Of a stretch of 19,254 bases of DNA, positions 12,432-19,254 are shown piece by piece (position 1 is the first letter of the stretch; the number at the start of each line of letters is the position of its first letter). Where the stretch lies: assembly GCA_041672465.1 (NCBI GenBank), contig JBAYZO010000032.1:1-19254 (forward strand), given 5' to 3'. The notes under the pieces are model-generated. The model made no database searches. It saw only the letters and a program-made list of their open reading frames with translations, and had not been told where the DNA came from. The stretch comes from UBA1206 sp041672465 (GTDB taxonomy: Bacteria > Bacillota > Clostridia > Oscillospirales > CAG-382). The position numbers were made by a program, and so were the translations under genes.

Positions 12432-14642
12432 CTAATTTTTGCCCCTTGAAACGTCTCTCACCGTGCTGACTTTTTTAAGGTTTTTAATAATATTCTTAAG
12501 GTGTTCAATATTGCTGCACTTAAGCACCACGTTTAAAATCATATCGTCGCCGTTTTCCCTCGCTTTCAGCGACACTATCGCGACCTTCATGTCGCTGAGC
12601 GCCATTGTCACGTCGGCGATAAGCTTTTGCGAGTAGGACGCGTAGATATTTAAGCTCGCCTCAAAGTCGCCGTACTCGTGTTTTTCCACCGCTTCCGCCC
12701 AAGACGCGACCACCCAGCGGTCTTTTTCCTCGGAGTGTTTTAACCCGTCAACCACGTTTTTGCAGTCGTATTTGTGAATTGAAATGCCGTGCCCCTTGGT
12801 TATAAAGCCGATAATGCTGTCGCCCGGAAGCGGGTTGCAACATTTGGCGAACTTGACGTCGCAGCCCTTGACGCTGTCGATAATAACCGATTGGGATTTC
12901 GGCGTTATGGGTCGTCTCTCAAGCTTTTTCTGCTGCTCCTGCGCTTTTTGAAGTATGTCTTCGGGGGAGAGCGGGTTTACCACCCGGTCAAACTCTTCTT
13001 TTAGTTTTGAGGAAATTTTGCTTATTGAAAACCCGCCGTAGCCGATGTTGTTATAAACGTCTTCGGTTTCCGGCAGTAAAAGCCGTTCGGCGATATTTCT
13101 TATGATTTCTTCTTTTTGGCTCTCGCTGAACGGTCTGCCGTACCGCCTGAATTCTCTGTCGACCTCGTATTTGCCGATAAGTATGTTTTCCCCGCGCATT
13201 TCTTTTTTAAAGAACTGCCGGATCTTGTTCCGAGCCTCGGCCGAGCGTACCATTTTAAGCCAGTCGCGGGAGGGGCCCTTTGAGGCGGATGAGGTTAAAA
13301 CCTCAACGATTTGACCCGTTTCAAGCACATAATCGATGGGCACGATACTGCCGTTTACCTTCGCCCCTACCATTTTGTTCCCCACCGCGGAGTGTATGGC
13401 GTAGGCGAAGTCAATGGTGTTTGAGCCCGCCGGGAGGGATACCACGTCGCCCTTTGGCGTGAACACAAGCGTTTCGTCGTCGAACAAGTCTATTTTAAGC
13501 GGTCTTAAAAACTCGTCGGCGTCGAGCAGGTCTTTTTCTGTTTCAAGCAGCGTGCGTATCCACTTGTATTTTTCATCGATAGGCTTTTTCGCCTGATCGC
13601 CGGATTTGTATTTCCAATGCGCGGCAAGCCCGTATTCGGCTATGACATGCATATCCTCGGTGCGTATCTGAACTTCAAACGGGATCCCGTCGTGGCCTAT
13701 GACGGTGGTGTGAAGGGATCTGTACATATTGGGTTTCGGGGTGGAGATATAATCTTTGAACCTCCCGGGCATGGAGTTGAACTGTTCGTGTATCACCCCT
13801 AACGAAGTGTAGCACTCCATTTCGGTCTTGACGATAATTCGTATGGCGTAAAAGTCATAAATTTCGTCAAACGGCCGGTTTTGGTTATACATTTTCCGGT
13901 AAATGCTGTATATGGATTTTATTCTGTCTTCAACGCGGAAGTTGATCCCCTGCTCCGAAAGGCTTGAGTTTACCATATCCCCCGCCTTTTGCAAAAACCC
14001 CTCGTTTTGGGCTATCCGTTTTTCAATGAGGTCTTTTATCTCGTCAAAGCCGATAGGGTCAAGGTATTCGAGAGCAAGGGTCTCAAGTTCCTGCTTAAAC
14101 CGCTGGATACCCAAACGGTGGGCGAGCGGCGCGTAGACATGCATGGTTTCAAGCGCGATGGAGCGCTGTTTTTCCTCGGTTCGGTAGTTTAGCGTCCGCA
14201 TGTTGTGGAGACGGTCGGCAAGCTTTATAAAAATCACCCTTATGTCTTTTGACATGGCGATAAACATTTTTCGCAGGTTTTCAATGGATTCGTCCTGCTT
14301 TGTCTTAAAGGGCATCTGAATAAGCTTGGTCACGCCGTCGACAAGGCTTGCCACTTCGCCGCCGAACGACTTTTTAATAAAGGGCAGGTCGACTTTCCCC
14401 TCACAATCCTCCAAAGTGTCGTGGAGGAGGGCGGCGCAAATAGAATCGGTGTCAAGCTGGAGGTCGGCGACGATTTCCGCCACCGCAATCGGGTGGATAA
14501 TATACGGCTCGCCGGAAATCCGCTTTTGACAGCGGTGGGCTCTTTCCGCGAACTCATAGGCTCTGACGACTTTTTCCATGTCGTAGACCCCTTTTTCGGC
14601 AAGCGTGTTATAGAGTTGTTTAAATTCGGGTATCTCGGCCAT
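12432..14642 (-). CDS. rel: Bifunctional (p)ppGpp synthetase/hydrolase Rel (RelA/SpoT homolog)
   Basis: Makes and degrades the stringent-response alarmone (p)ppGpp at the ribosome. The 736-residue protein has every expected domain: HD hydrolase (His50, and LLHDTLED at about 72-79), so hydrolysis should be active; synthetase at about 240-350 with EDRIKSIYSIYRKM, YDFYAIRIIV, GRFKDYISTPKPN and EVQIRT; TGS at about 390-450; a zinc-finger-like region with the CC pair (FAKCCNPLPGDSIIGF); and a C-terminal ACT domain. RFKD in the synthetase is the basic RXKD form of Rel/RelA, not the acidic form of synthetase-dead SpoT-like enzymes. It lies 45 bases after recJ. The ribosome-binding site is AAAAGG. 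Confidence 0.97.
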   Translation of the reverse strand: MAEIPEFKQLYNTLAEKGVYDMEKVVRAYEFAERAHRCQKRISGEPYIIHPIAVAEIVADLQLDTDSICAALLHDTLEDCEGKVDLPFIKKSFGGEVASLVDGVTKLIQMPFKTKQDESIENLRKMFIAMSKDIRVIFIKLADRLHNMRTLNYRTEEKQRSIALETMHVYAPLAHRLGIQRFKQELETLALEYLDPIGFDEIKDLIEKRIAQNEGFLQKAGDMVNSSLSEQGINFRVEDRIKSIYSIYRKMYNQNRPFDEIYDFYAIRIIVKTEMECYTSLGVIHEQFNSMPGRFKDYISTPKPNMYRSLHTTVIGHDGIPFEVQIRTEDMHVIAEYGLAAHWKYKSGDQAKKPIDEKYKWIRTLLETEKDLLDADEFLRPLKIDLFDDETLVFTPKGDVVSLPAGSNTIDFAYAIHSAVGNKMVGAKVNGSIVPIDYVLETGQIVEVLTSSASKGPSRDWLKMVRSAEARNKIRQFFKKEMRGENILIGKYEVDREFRRYGRPFSESQKEEIIRNIAERLLLPETEDVYNNIGYGGFSISKISSKLKEEFDRVVNPLSPEDILQKAQEQQKKLERRPITPKSQSVIIDSVKGCDVKFAKCCNPLPGDSIIGFITKGHGISIHKYDCKNVVDGLKHSEEKDRWVVASWAEAVEKHEYGDFEASLNIYASYSQKLIADVTMALSDMKVAIVSLKARENGDDMILNVVLKCSNIEHLKNIIKNLKKVSTVRDVSRGKN

Positions 14643-14687
14643 TATATAAAACGCCTTTTAATAAATTTTTATCTTTGTAAGAAATTT

Positions 14688-16805
14688 TCAGCAGTAAAGG
14701 TTTTTAATGCTTTTGAGTATCTTTGAATTATCTATATTGATTTTTTCACGGCAGGGGAGGAGCTTGATTTCAATTATATCGTTTCCTCTTATTTTAATAA
14801 CCTCCGCCAGCCCGAACTCGGCTATCACGTCTATTACCGTTATCAGCGTGCAAAGGTCAATTCGGATTTTTTCGGTCAGCTCGATTTTCCGCTTTAAATA
14901 TCTTGCCGAAACCCGTTTCTTTTCGCCGGAGAGCTCCCGCTTCAGCACCCTGAACACCGCCCGGAAATCGTTTATGGCGGGGATAATAAATTCCGGGATC
15001 GAAGCCCGGTTTTGCCCCGCCGCCGTTTCATGGATGGGAGAAACAGGGCAGATTTTGTTGTAATATTCCCGCGAGCGGCGTATTTCGCGTTTTTCGTCCT
15101 CACGGGGTCTGGCGTCTTTAATAAATATTTGCGGGGCTGAATAGCCGTGGTAATCGTTTACCCCGAGAGTGCAGGCGAGATCACAGCAGTCCCCGCGGCA
15201 AAAGGGAAACTCAATGTGGCTTATGCCGAAATAAACCCCGCTTATGTCTTGTTTGTGTTTGAAGTCGGGGGACTTTATTTTCACCCTTATATGCCTGTCG
15301 CGGGATATCGGGGAGATCTCGGTTATACACGCGTTCTTTAAAATAAACAGCGGCGAGGCGTTGGCAAGCCCGAAAGGTTCCAAAAGGCTTAGCTCGCGGG
15401 CGTTTTCAACCGTGATCTCGTTAAAAAACATCTCACAGTCTATTTCCAGCGGGGGCGGGGAGGTTTTTTCCGCAAGGCTCGCGGCGGCGAGGGATTCAAA
15501 CCTCTTTATAAATTCGTCAAGGTTTTTTTTGTGTATGGAAAGCCCGGCGGCAAGCTCATGCCCGCCGAACTCGATAAGCAAATCCCCGCATTCCCCAAGC
15601 ATATCGGTAAGGCTAAGCCCTTTTATCGATCTTCCGCTCCCCTTGCCGATATCCCCGTCAAAAGAAAAAAGCAGCACGGGAAGAAGGTATCTCTCGGCTA
15701 TTCGGCTCGCCACAACGCCGATAACGCCCTGATGCCACGCGTCCGAAGATAATATATAGCTGTATTTTTCGCCTTTAATGGCGCCTATTTGATTTATCGC
15801 TTCCTCAAAAATAGCCTGTTCGGTTGACTGGCGCTTTTTGTTGACCTCACAAATGTCTTTCGCGAGGATGTCGGCGGCTTGGTAATCGGTCTCAAGCAGC
15901 AGCCTTAAGGATTTTTCAGCCGAGGAAATTCTTCCCGCGGCGTTAAGGCGGGGGGCGAGCGTATAGCCCACAACCGTGGAATTGACCTTGCGGAACCCGT
16001 TTTCCTCGGGAACCCCCGCGTTGTCCATAAGCGCCGCGAGCCCCGGGCGGTTTGTGCGGCTGAGGAGCTTTAGCCCATGGATGACTATAAGCCTGTTTTC
16101 GTCGGTCAGCGGCATTACGTCGGCGACGGTTCCAAGCGCGGCAAGGTCGGAATATTCGTCAAAAGCCCGTTGGGTGTCGCCCATAAGCGCGCAGATAAGC
16201 TTGAAAACCACCCCCACGCCGGCAAGCGACTTAAATGGGTACGGGCAGTCGGGGCGGCGGGGGTTTACAATGGCGTGAGCAGGCGGGGGAGTCTCGCGGC
16301 AGTTGTGGTGGTCGGTTATTATGACGTCAACCCCGAGCGCCGCGGCGAAAGCAACCTCGTCGACGGCTGTTATCCCCGTATCGACGGTGATTATAAGGGT
16401 CGCGGCTATGGCGATTTTCTCAATGGAAGATTTATTAAGCCCATAGCCCTCGGAGAGGCGTTCGGGTATAAAACACTCGCAGCTCGCCCCCTCAGATTTT
16501 AAATAAAGGTAGAGCATGGCGGTGGAAGTCACCCCGTCCACGTCATAGTCGCCGTAAATGCAGATATGTTCCCCGTCTTTAATAGCCCGCTTTATTCTGT
16601 CGCGGGCTTTTTCCATGTCTTTCATAAGCAGGGGAGAATGTAAGGTGAGGTTTGATTTATTGAGATAGCTCTTCGCTGCGTCGGGCGCGGAAAACCCCCT
16701 TGATAAAAGTATCCGCGAAGTAAGCGGATAAACACAAAGGCTTTTTGATAGGTTTTCTTCGGCTTTTTTATCTATTTCGGGTATGATCCAGTTGTCTCCA
16801 AGCAA
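14688..16805 (-). CDS. recJ: Single-stranded-DNA-specific exonuclease RecJ
   Basis: 5'-to-3' single-strand DNA exonuclease for recombination and mismatch/base-excision repair. The 705 residues include the DHH phosphoesterase motifs YGDYDVDG (84-91), DTGI (142-145) and TDHHNCRETPPPAHAIVNPR (DHH at 165-167), then SLAGVGVVFKL. The DHHA1 motif GSGRSIKGLSL...FGGHELAAGLSI and an OB-fold region follow. About 150 extra C-terminal residues form a domain seen in many Firmicute RecJ proteins. The start is a TTG at 16805 with a GGAGGG site inside the last codons of ybbR, two bases after its stop. No ATG fits better. Confidence 0.95.
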   Translation of the reverse strand: MLGDNWIIPEIDKKAEENLSKSLCVYPLTSRILLSRGFSAPDAAKSYLNKSNLTLHSPLLMKDMEKARDRIKRAIKDGEHICIYGDYDVDGVTSTAMLYLYLKSEGASCECFIPERLSEGYGLNKSSIEKIAIAATLIITVDTGITAVDEVAFAAALGVDVIITDHHNCRETPPPAHAIVNPRRPDCPYPFKSLAGVGVVFKLICALMGDTQRAFDEYSDLAALGTVADVMPLTDENRLIVIHGLKLLSRTNRPGLAALMDNAGVPEENGFRKVNSTVVGYTLAPRLNAAGRISSAEKSLRLLLETDYQAADILAKDICEVNKKRQSTEQAIFEEAINQIGAIKGEKYSYILSSDAWHQGVIGVVASRIAERYLLPVLLFSFDGDIGKGSGRSIKGLSLTDMLGECGDLLIEFGGHELAAGLSIHKKNLDEFIKRFESLAAASLAEKTSPPPLEIDCEMFFNEITVENARELSLLEPFGLANASPLFILKNACITEISPISRDRHIRVKIKSPDFKHKQDISGVYFGISHIEFPFCRGDCCDLACTLGVNDYHGYSAPQIFIKDARPREDEKREIRRSREYYNKICPVSPIHETAAGQNRASIPEFIIPAINDFRAVFRVLKRELSGEKKRVSARYLKRKIELTEKIRIDLCTLITVIDVIAEFGLAEVIKIRGNDIIEIKLLPCREKINIDNSKILKSIKNLYC

Positions 16806-16807
16806 GC

Positions 16808-18127
16808 TTATCCCTCCTTCGCGCTCACCGCTATGGTGACTACATAGTCTCCGGTGGGGAAAACTCCCGCAAGGGTGACATTGTCTTTGTCGGTAAGAAG
16901 AATTGAAATTGGGACAATATAGGTCTCCCCTTTTTCAAGCGCCATGTTGTCAAGGTCGACAACGGCCCTGAAAGAGCGCTGGTTTAAAGCCAGCAGGCTT
17001 TCCCTTGGCCCCATAAATTTAATTGAAAGATTCGCGGTCGTGACAGTAATGTCCTTGTCGGGCGGGGCGCCGATAATATCGCACACCGCAGCGCAGCTCG
17101 CGGCGACATAGCGGTCGACAATCTCATGGAATTTTATTGTCGCCGTGACATATTCCTGCCCGCTTATGCACTTAAGCCCCGCGGGGAGCGAGATTTGCTT
17201 TATCACTTTGTCGGAAGTTAAGGTGTTCTCGGCGATATTGATTTTGATTTCGCTAACTCCCTCAAAGTCTTCCGCAAGCCCTCTGACGGTGATATAGTCG
17301 TCGGAAAGAGTAATTATCGCCGCGTCGGTGGAAAAATACCCCCCCACAAAATAAACTTTAACGGGCAGGTTGACGGTTTTGTAAATGGGGAGCCAAACCG
17401 AAACGCTGGTGTCGATAAGGTTAATATACGCGCTTTGAATTTTATTGTTGCCCGCGTCGTAAAGGGTGACGGAAGTGTTAAACCGGCTTGAGGAAGTCAG
17501 GCTCCCCGGCGAGATAAGCCCCAGCGCGTAGGAAATTTTTGATATTTCCGTTTCGGGGCCCTCCACGCTGACGGTGGACGGGGTGGTGGTGTAGTCCCCC
17601 GCGCTGTAGCCCGAGGGCAGGGTGTAGTCTGAGATGGTGAGCGTGACGGGTATTTCCGCGACGACGTTTCTGTCAATAAAAATAATAGCCGACTCAACGC
17701 TTTTTTCTGTTACCGTTACGCCGTTTTTGTTGGCGACCGTAACGCTGATGGGGAGGGTGTTGTTGCCCGGCTCGCTGACTTCTGAGACGTCGACAAAGGC
17801 CTTTATATCCCCGGCTCTAAGCTTGTTAACCTCGGTCTGCGGGCCAGAAACCACAACTTTGATTGAAAACCCAAAGTCTGAGAGCACGGTAAACCCCATG
17901 TTTTCCCGAAGAGTCGCCTCGCCCGAAACGCTGACGGCGACGTTAAACTCTTTTTCATAGTGGGGCGAATCGTAACCCAGCACATAAAACCAAAGCAGCA
18001 GGGAAGAGGCGAACGCAATTAATGTTACGAAAAACGAGTACAAGCGGCCTTTGGAGGGTCGTTTTTCTAAAATTATTCCGTTTTGGTCTCCGCCGTACGC
18101 GCCGTTCGCGCCGTTTGTGTTATTCAC
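16808..18127 (-). CDS. cdaR: YbbR-domain protein CdaR, regulator of the diadenylate cyclase
   Basis: Membrane-anchored extracytoplasmic protein that binds CdaA and modulates c-di-AMP synthesis. One N-terminal membrane helix (SFFVTLIAFASSLLLWFYVL) is followed by about four YbbR repeats of some 80 residues, recognised by recurring VSGPQTEV-, VEGPETEISKI-, VRGLAEDFEGV- and MGPRESLLAL-type segments. The open frame reaches an ATG at 18148 inside cdaA, but a GAGGGAG site at 18137-18143 favours TTG at 18130 or GTG at 18127, which I use. The gene therefore overlaps the cdaA stop by eight bases. glmM, usually the third gene of this operon in Firmicutes, is replaced by recJ. Confidence 0.9.
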   Translation of the reverse strand: MNNTNGANGAYGGDQNGIILEKRPSKGRLYSFFVTLIAFASSLLLWFYVLGYDSPHYEKEFNVAVSVSGEATLRENMGFTVLSDFGFSIKVVVSGPQTEVNKLRAGDIKAFVDVSEVSEPGNNTLPISVTVANKNGVTVTEKSVESAIIFIDRNVVAEIPVTLTISDYTLPSGYSAGDYTTTPSTVSVEGPETEISKISYALGLISPGSLTSSSRFNTSVTLYDAGNNKIQSAYINLIDTSVSVWLPIYKTVNLPVKVYFVGGYFSTDAAIITLSDDYITVRGLAEDFEGVSEIKINIAENTLTSDKVIKQISLPAGLKCISGQEYVTATIKFHEIVDRYVAASCAAVCDIIGAPPDKDITVTTANLSIKFMGPRESLLALNQRSFRAVVDLDNMALEKGETYIVPISILLTDKDNVTLAGVFPTGDYVVTIAVSAKEG

Positions 18128-18989
18128 CAAAGCCATCTCCCTCGTCATCCTCGGCTCTGCCGCCGAAAAACCGGCTTTTCATGCTCTTGTGGTCTTGTTC
18201 CCTTATGAGAAGCGATATCAGAAAATGCTCGAGTTCCTCCCTGTTAAACCCGCGCTTGAGTTCGCCGTTGGTGGCGACGCTGATGATTCCCGTCTCCTCG
18301 CTTACGATTATTATGGCGGCGTCGCTGTTTTCGGACATCCCAATCCCCGCCCTGTGACGGGTTCCCAAATCCTTTACGATATCGGGGTTTGTGGAAAGGG
18401 GGAGAAAGCACCCCGCCGCGAGGATTTTCAGCCCGCGTATAATTACCGCGCCGTCGTGGAGCGGAGCCTTGTCATAAAAAATGTTGCCGATGAGAAACGC
18501 GGATATATCGCCGTTGATAAGCGTCCCCGTCTTTATTACGTCGCCGAGCTTTGTGGTCCCCTCGATAACTATAAGCGCGCCGGTTCTGTTGGAGGAAAGC
18601 CCCTCCACCGCGTAGCAAATTTCGCCGATGATGTTTTTATAATGGGTGGCGGTGGATTTGTCAAGCTTTCCCTTAAAACCTTTGAGCGATTCGCCCCCCA
18701 TTTTTTCAAGCATGCTTCTGAGTTCGGGCTGGAACACTATGAGAAGGGCGATAAGCCCCACGTTGACCACCGCGCGGAGTATAAAATTAGTCGCTCTCAT
18801 GTCAAACAGCTCGCTTATAAAAAGCATTATCAATATTAAAATAACGCCCAGCGCCAACTTGCCCGCTCTCCGCTCGCGGACAAATTTAAACAGGTAGTAA
18901 AACACAAACGCGACGATAAGAATGTCAAAAATATCGGCAATGCCCACCGAATCAAGCTGGTTTATGATATAGTGAAAATCAAAATACAC
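18120..18989 (-). CDS. cdaA: Membrane diadenylate cyclase CdaA
   Basis: Condenses two ATP into c-di-AMP, which controls potassium and osmolyte uptake and cell-wall homeostasis. The N-terminal part has three membrane helices (about residues 15-37, 44-59 and 70-87) and the cytoplasmic C-terminal part is a DAC domain with both catalytic motifs, PLHDGAVII (DGA near 179-181) and GTRHRAGIG (RHR near 211-213). The start is GTG at 18989, because GGAGGAG lies 7 bases upstream; the frame extends to an ATG at 19064, but that extra part would contain the ribosome-binding site. The 289-residue result fits CdaA. First gene of the long minus-strand operon. Confidence 0.95.
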   Translation of the reverse strand: MYFDFHYIINQLDSVGIADIFDILIVAFVFYYLFKFVRERRAGKLALGVILILIMLFISELFDMRATNFILRAVVNVGLIALLIVFQPELRSMLEKMGGESLKGFKGKLDKSTATHYKNIIGEICYAVEGLSSNRTGALIVIEGTTKLGDVIKTGTLINGDISAFLIGNIFYDKAPLHDGAVIIRGLKILAAGCFLPLSTNPDIVKDLGTRHRAGIGMSENSDAAIIIVSEETGIISVATNGELKRGFNREELEHFLISLLIREQDHKSMKSRFFGGRAEDDEGDGFGE

Positions 18990-19014
18990 CTGCCGTCTCC
19001 TCCAAAATGAATAT

Positions 19015-19040
19015 AAGCCGTTTTCGCGTAAAACCGGCTT
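19015..19040 (-). promoter_or_regulatory. Bulged hairpin in the cdaA leader
   Basis: In the sense direction AAGCC-G-GTTTT pairs with AAAAC-GGCTT around a five-base loop: ten pairs with one bulged G. It ends about 10 bases before the GGAGGAG site in a leader of roughly 100 bases. It does not resemble the ydaO c-di-AMP riboswitch, which is much larger. Confidence 0.45.
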
Positions 19041-19094
19041 GCGGGCGGAACGATAAAATATCAACCGTAAATTCTTATTTCAAATATTAAATAA

Positions 19095-19124
19095 AGGATA
19101 TCACATATGCTTATTATTTGTCAA
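19095..19124 (-). promoter_or_regulatory. SigA-type promoter upstream of cdaA
   Basis: The -35 box is an exact TTGACA (19124-19119). After 18 bases comes TATCCT (19100-19095, 4/6), preceded by TGA to give an extended -10. It probably drives the whole cdaA-cdaR-recJ-rel-dtd-hemZ-udk-spoVB block. Confidence 0.6.
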
Positions 19125-19165
19125 GGCGGAACATTTTAATTAATTTTTCGACCGCTTTTAGTTAA

Positions 19166-19216
19166 TTCCCAAAGTAAATTCCACAGTGGGATTTACGATG
19201 GAAGTTACATTGGGAA
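19166..19216. repeat. 51-base dyad with alternative inner hairpin upstream of the cdaA promoter
   Basis: TTCCCAA (166-172 within 19 kb) pairs with TTGGGAA (210-216), and the adjoining 10 bases pair with one mismatch (19174-19183 with 19199-19208): 16 Watson-Crick pairs with two mismatched positions. The left arm can instead pair with GTGGGATTTAC at 19186-19196. A further GTGGGA occurs on the minus strand at the window edge (19249-19254). No gene was seen in 19125-19254. It may be an operator, a terminator of a gene beyond the edge, or the end of a mobile element. Confidence 0.6.
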
Positions 19217-19254
19217 GGAAAATATAGTAGAATTAAGTCTGGGAAATATCCCAC

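Noticed and set aside
18051..18839. Plus-strand open frame of 262 codons opposite cdaA and cdaR
   Set aside because: Antisense shadow of two well-identified genes, with no ribosome-binding site and no recognisable domain.
18990..19090. ydaO-type c-di-AMP riboswitch in the cdaA leader
   Set aside because: The leader is only about 100 bases with one simple hairpin, and the multi-helix conserved core of that riboswitch is not present.
19241..19254. MraZ/dcw-box type GTGGG repeats at the right edge
   Set aside because: GTGGGA occurs on the minus strand only at the edge; regularly spaced tandem copies are not seen, and no mraZ or division gene follows.

Overview
Every gene I can support in this window lies on the minus strand, so the biology reads from the right edge to the left. 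The content points to an endospore-forming Clostridia-type Firmicute, probably near the Ruminococcaceae/Oscillospirales (inferred from gene content and gene order, not from any search). The evidence is the run mazG-HU-rqcP-yabP-yabQ-divIC-yabR, a SpoVB/YabM-type flippase, a CdaA/CdaR pair, hemZ, a long-form HPF, and strong Shine-Dalgarno sites with SigA-type promoters. Housekeeping genes dominate. I found no phage, transposase, CRISPR array, toxin-antitoxin pair, tRNA or rRNA.

Layout, in the direction of transcription. (1) 18989 to 7902 is one tightly packed block: cdaA - cdaR/ybbR - recJ - rel - dtd - hemZ - udk - spoVB. Gaps run from an overlap to about 60 bases, and a SigA-like promoter lies at 19095-19124. 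The block joins two nucleotide second-messenger synthases (c-di-AMP and (p)ppGpp) with DNA repair, tRNA proofreading, heme synthesis, nucleoside salvage and envelope assembly. (2) 7649-7908 is a 260-base noncoding block of direct and inverted repeats between spoVB and mazG. It is the most unusual structure here. (3) 7602 to 4596 is the conserved mazG-HU-rqcP-yabP-yabQ-divIC-yabR cluster, with its own HU promoter, a candidate SigE promoter before yabP and a good intrinsic terminator after yabR. (4) 4509 to 3004 holds a lone class I fumarase alpha-subunit gene and then hpf, which has a perfect-consensus SigA promoter. (5) 2920 to 1805 is a THUMP-domain rRNA methyltransferase preceded by a perfect 19-bp inverted repeat. 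(6) 1695 to 1 is groES-groEL without a CIRCE operator; groEL runs off the left edge.

I did not find a clearly new multi-gene system. The points most worth a second look are noncoding: the spoVB-mazG repeat block with its nested hairpins, the perfect hairpin next to the methyltransferase ribosome-binding site, the competing pairings in the groES leader, and a dyad upstream of cdaA. Gene-level oddities are a probable one-base frame slip at the start of udk and a fumarase alpha gene with no beta partner.
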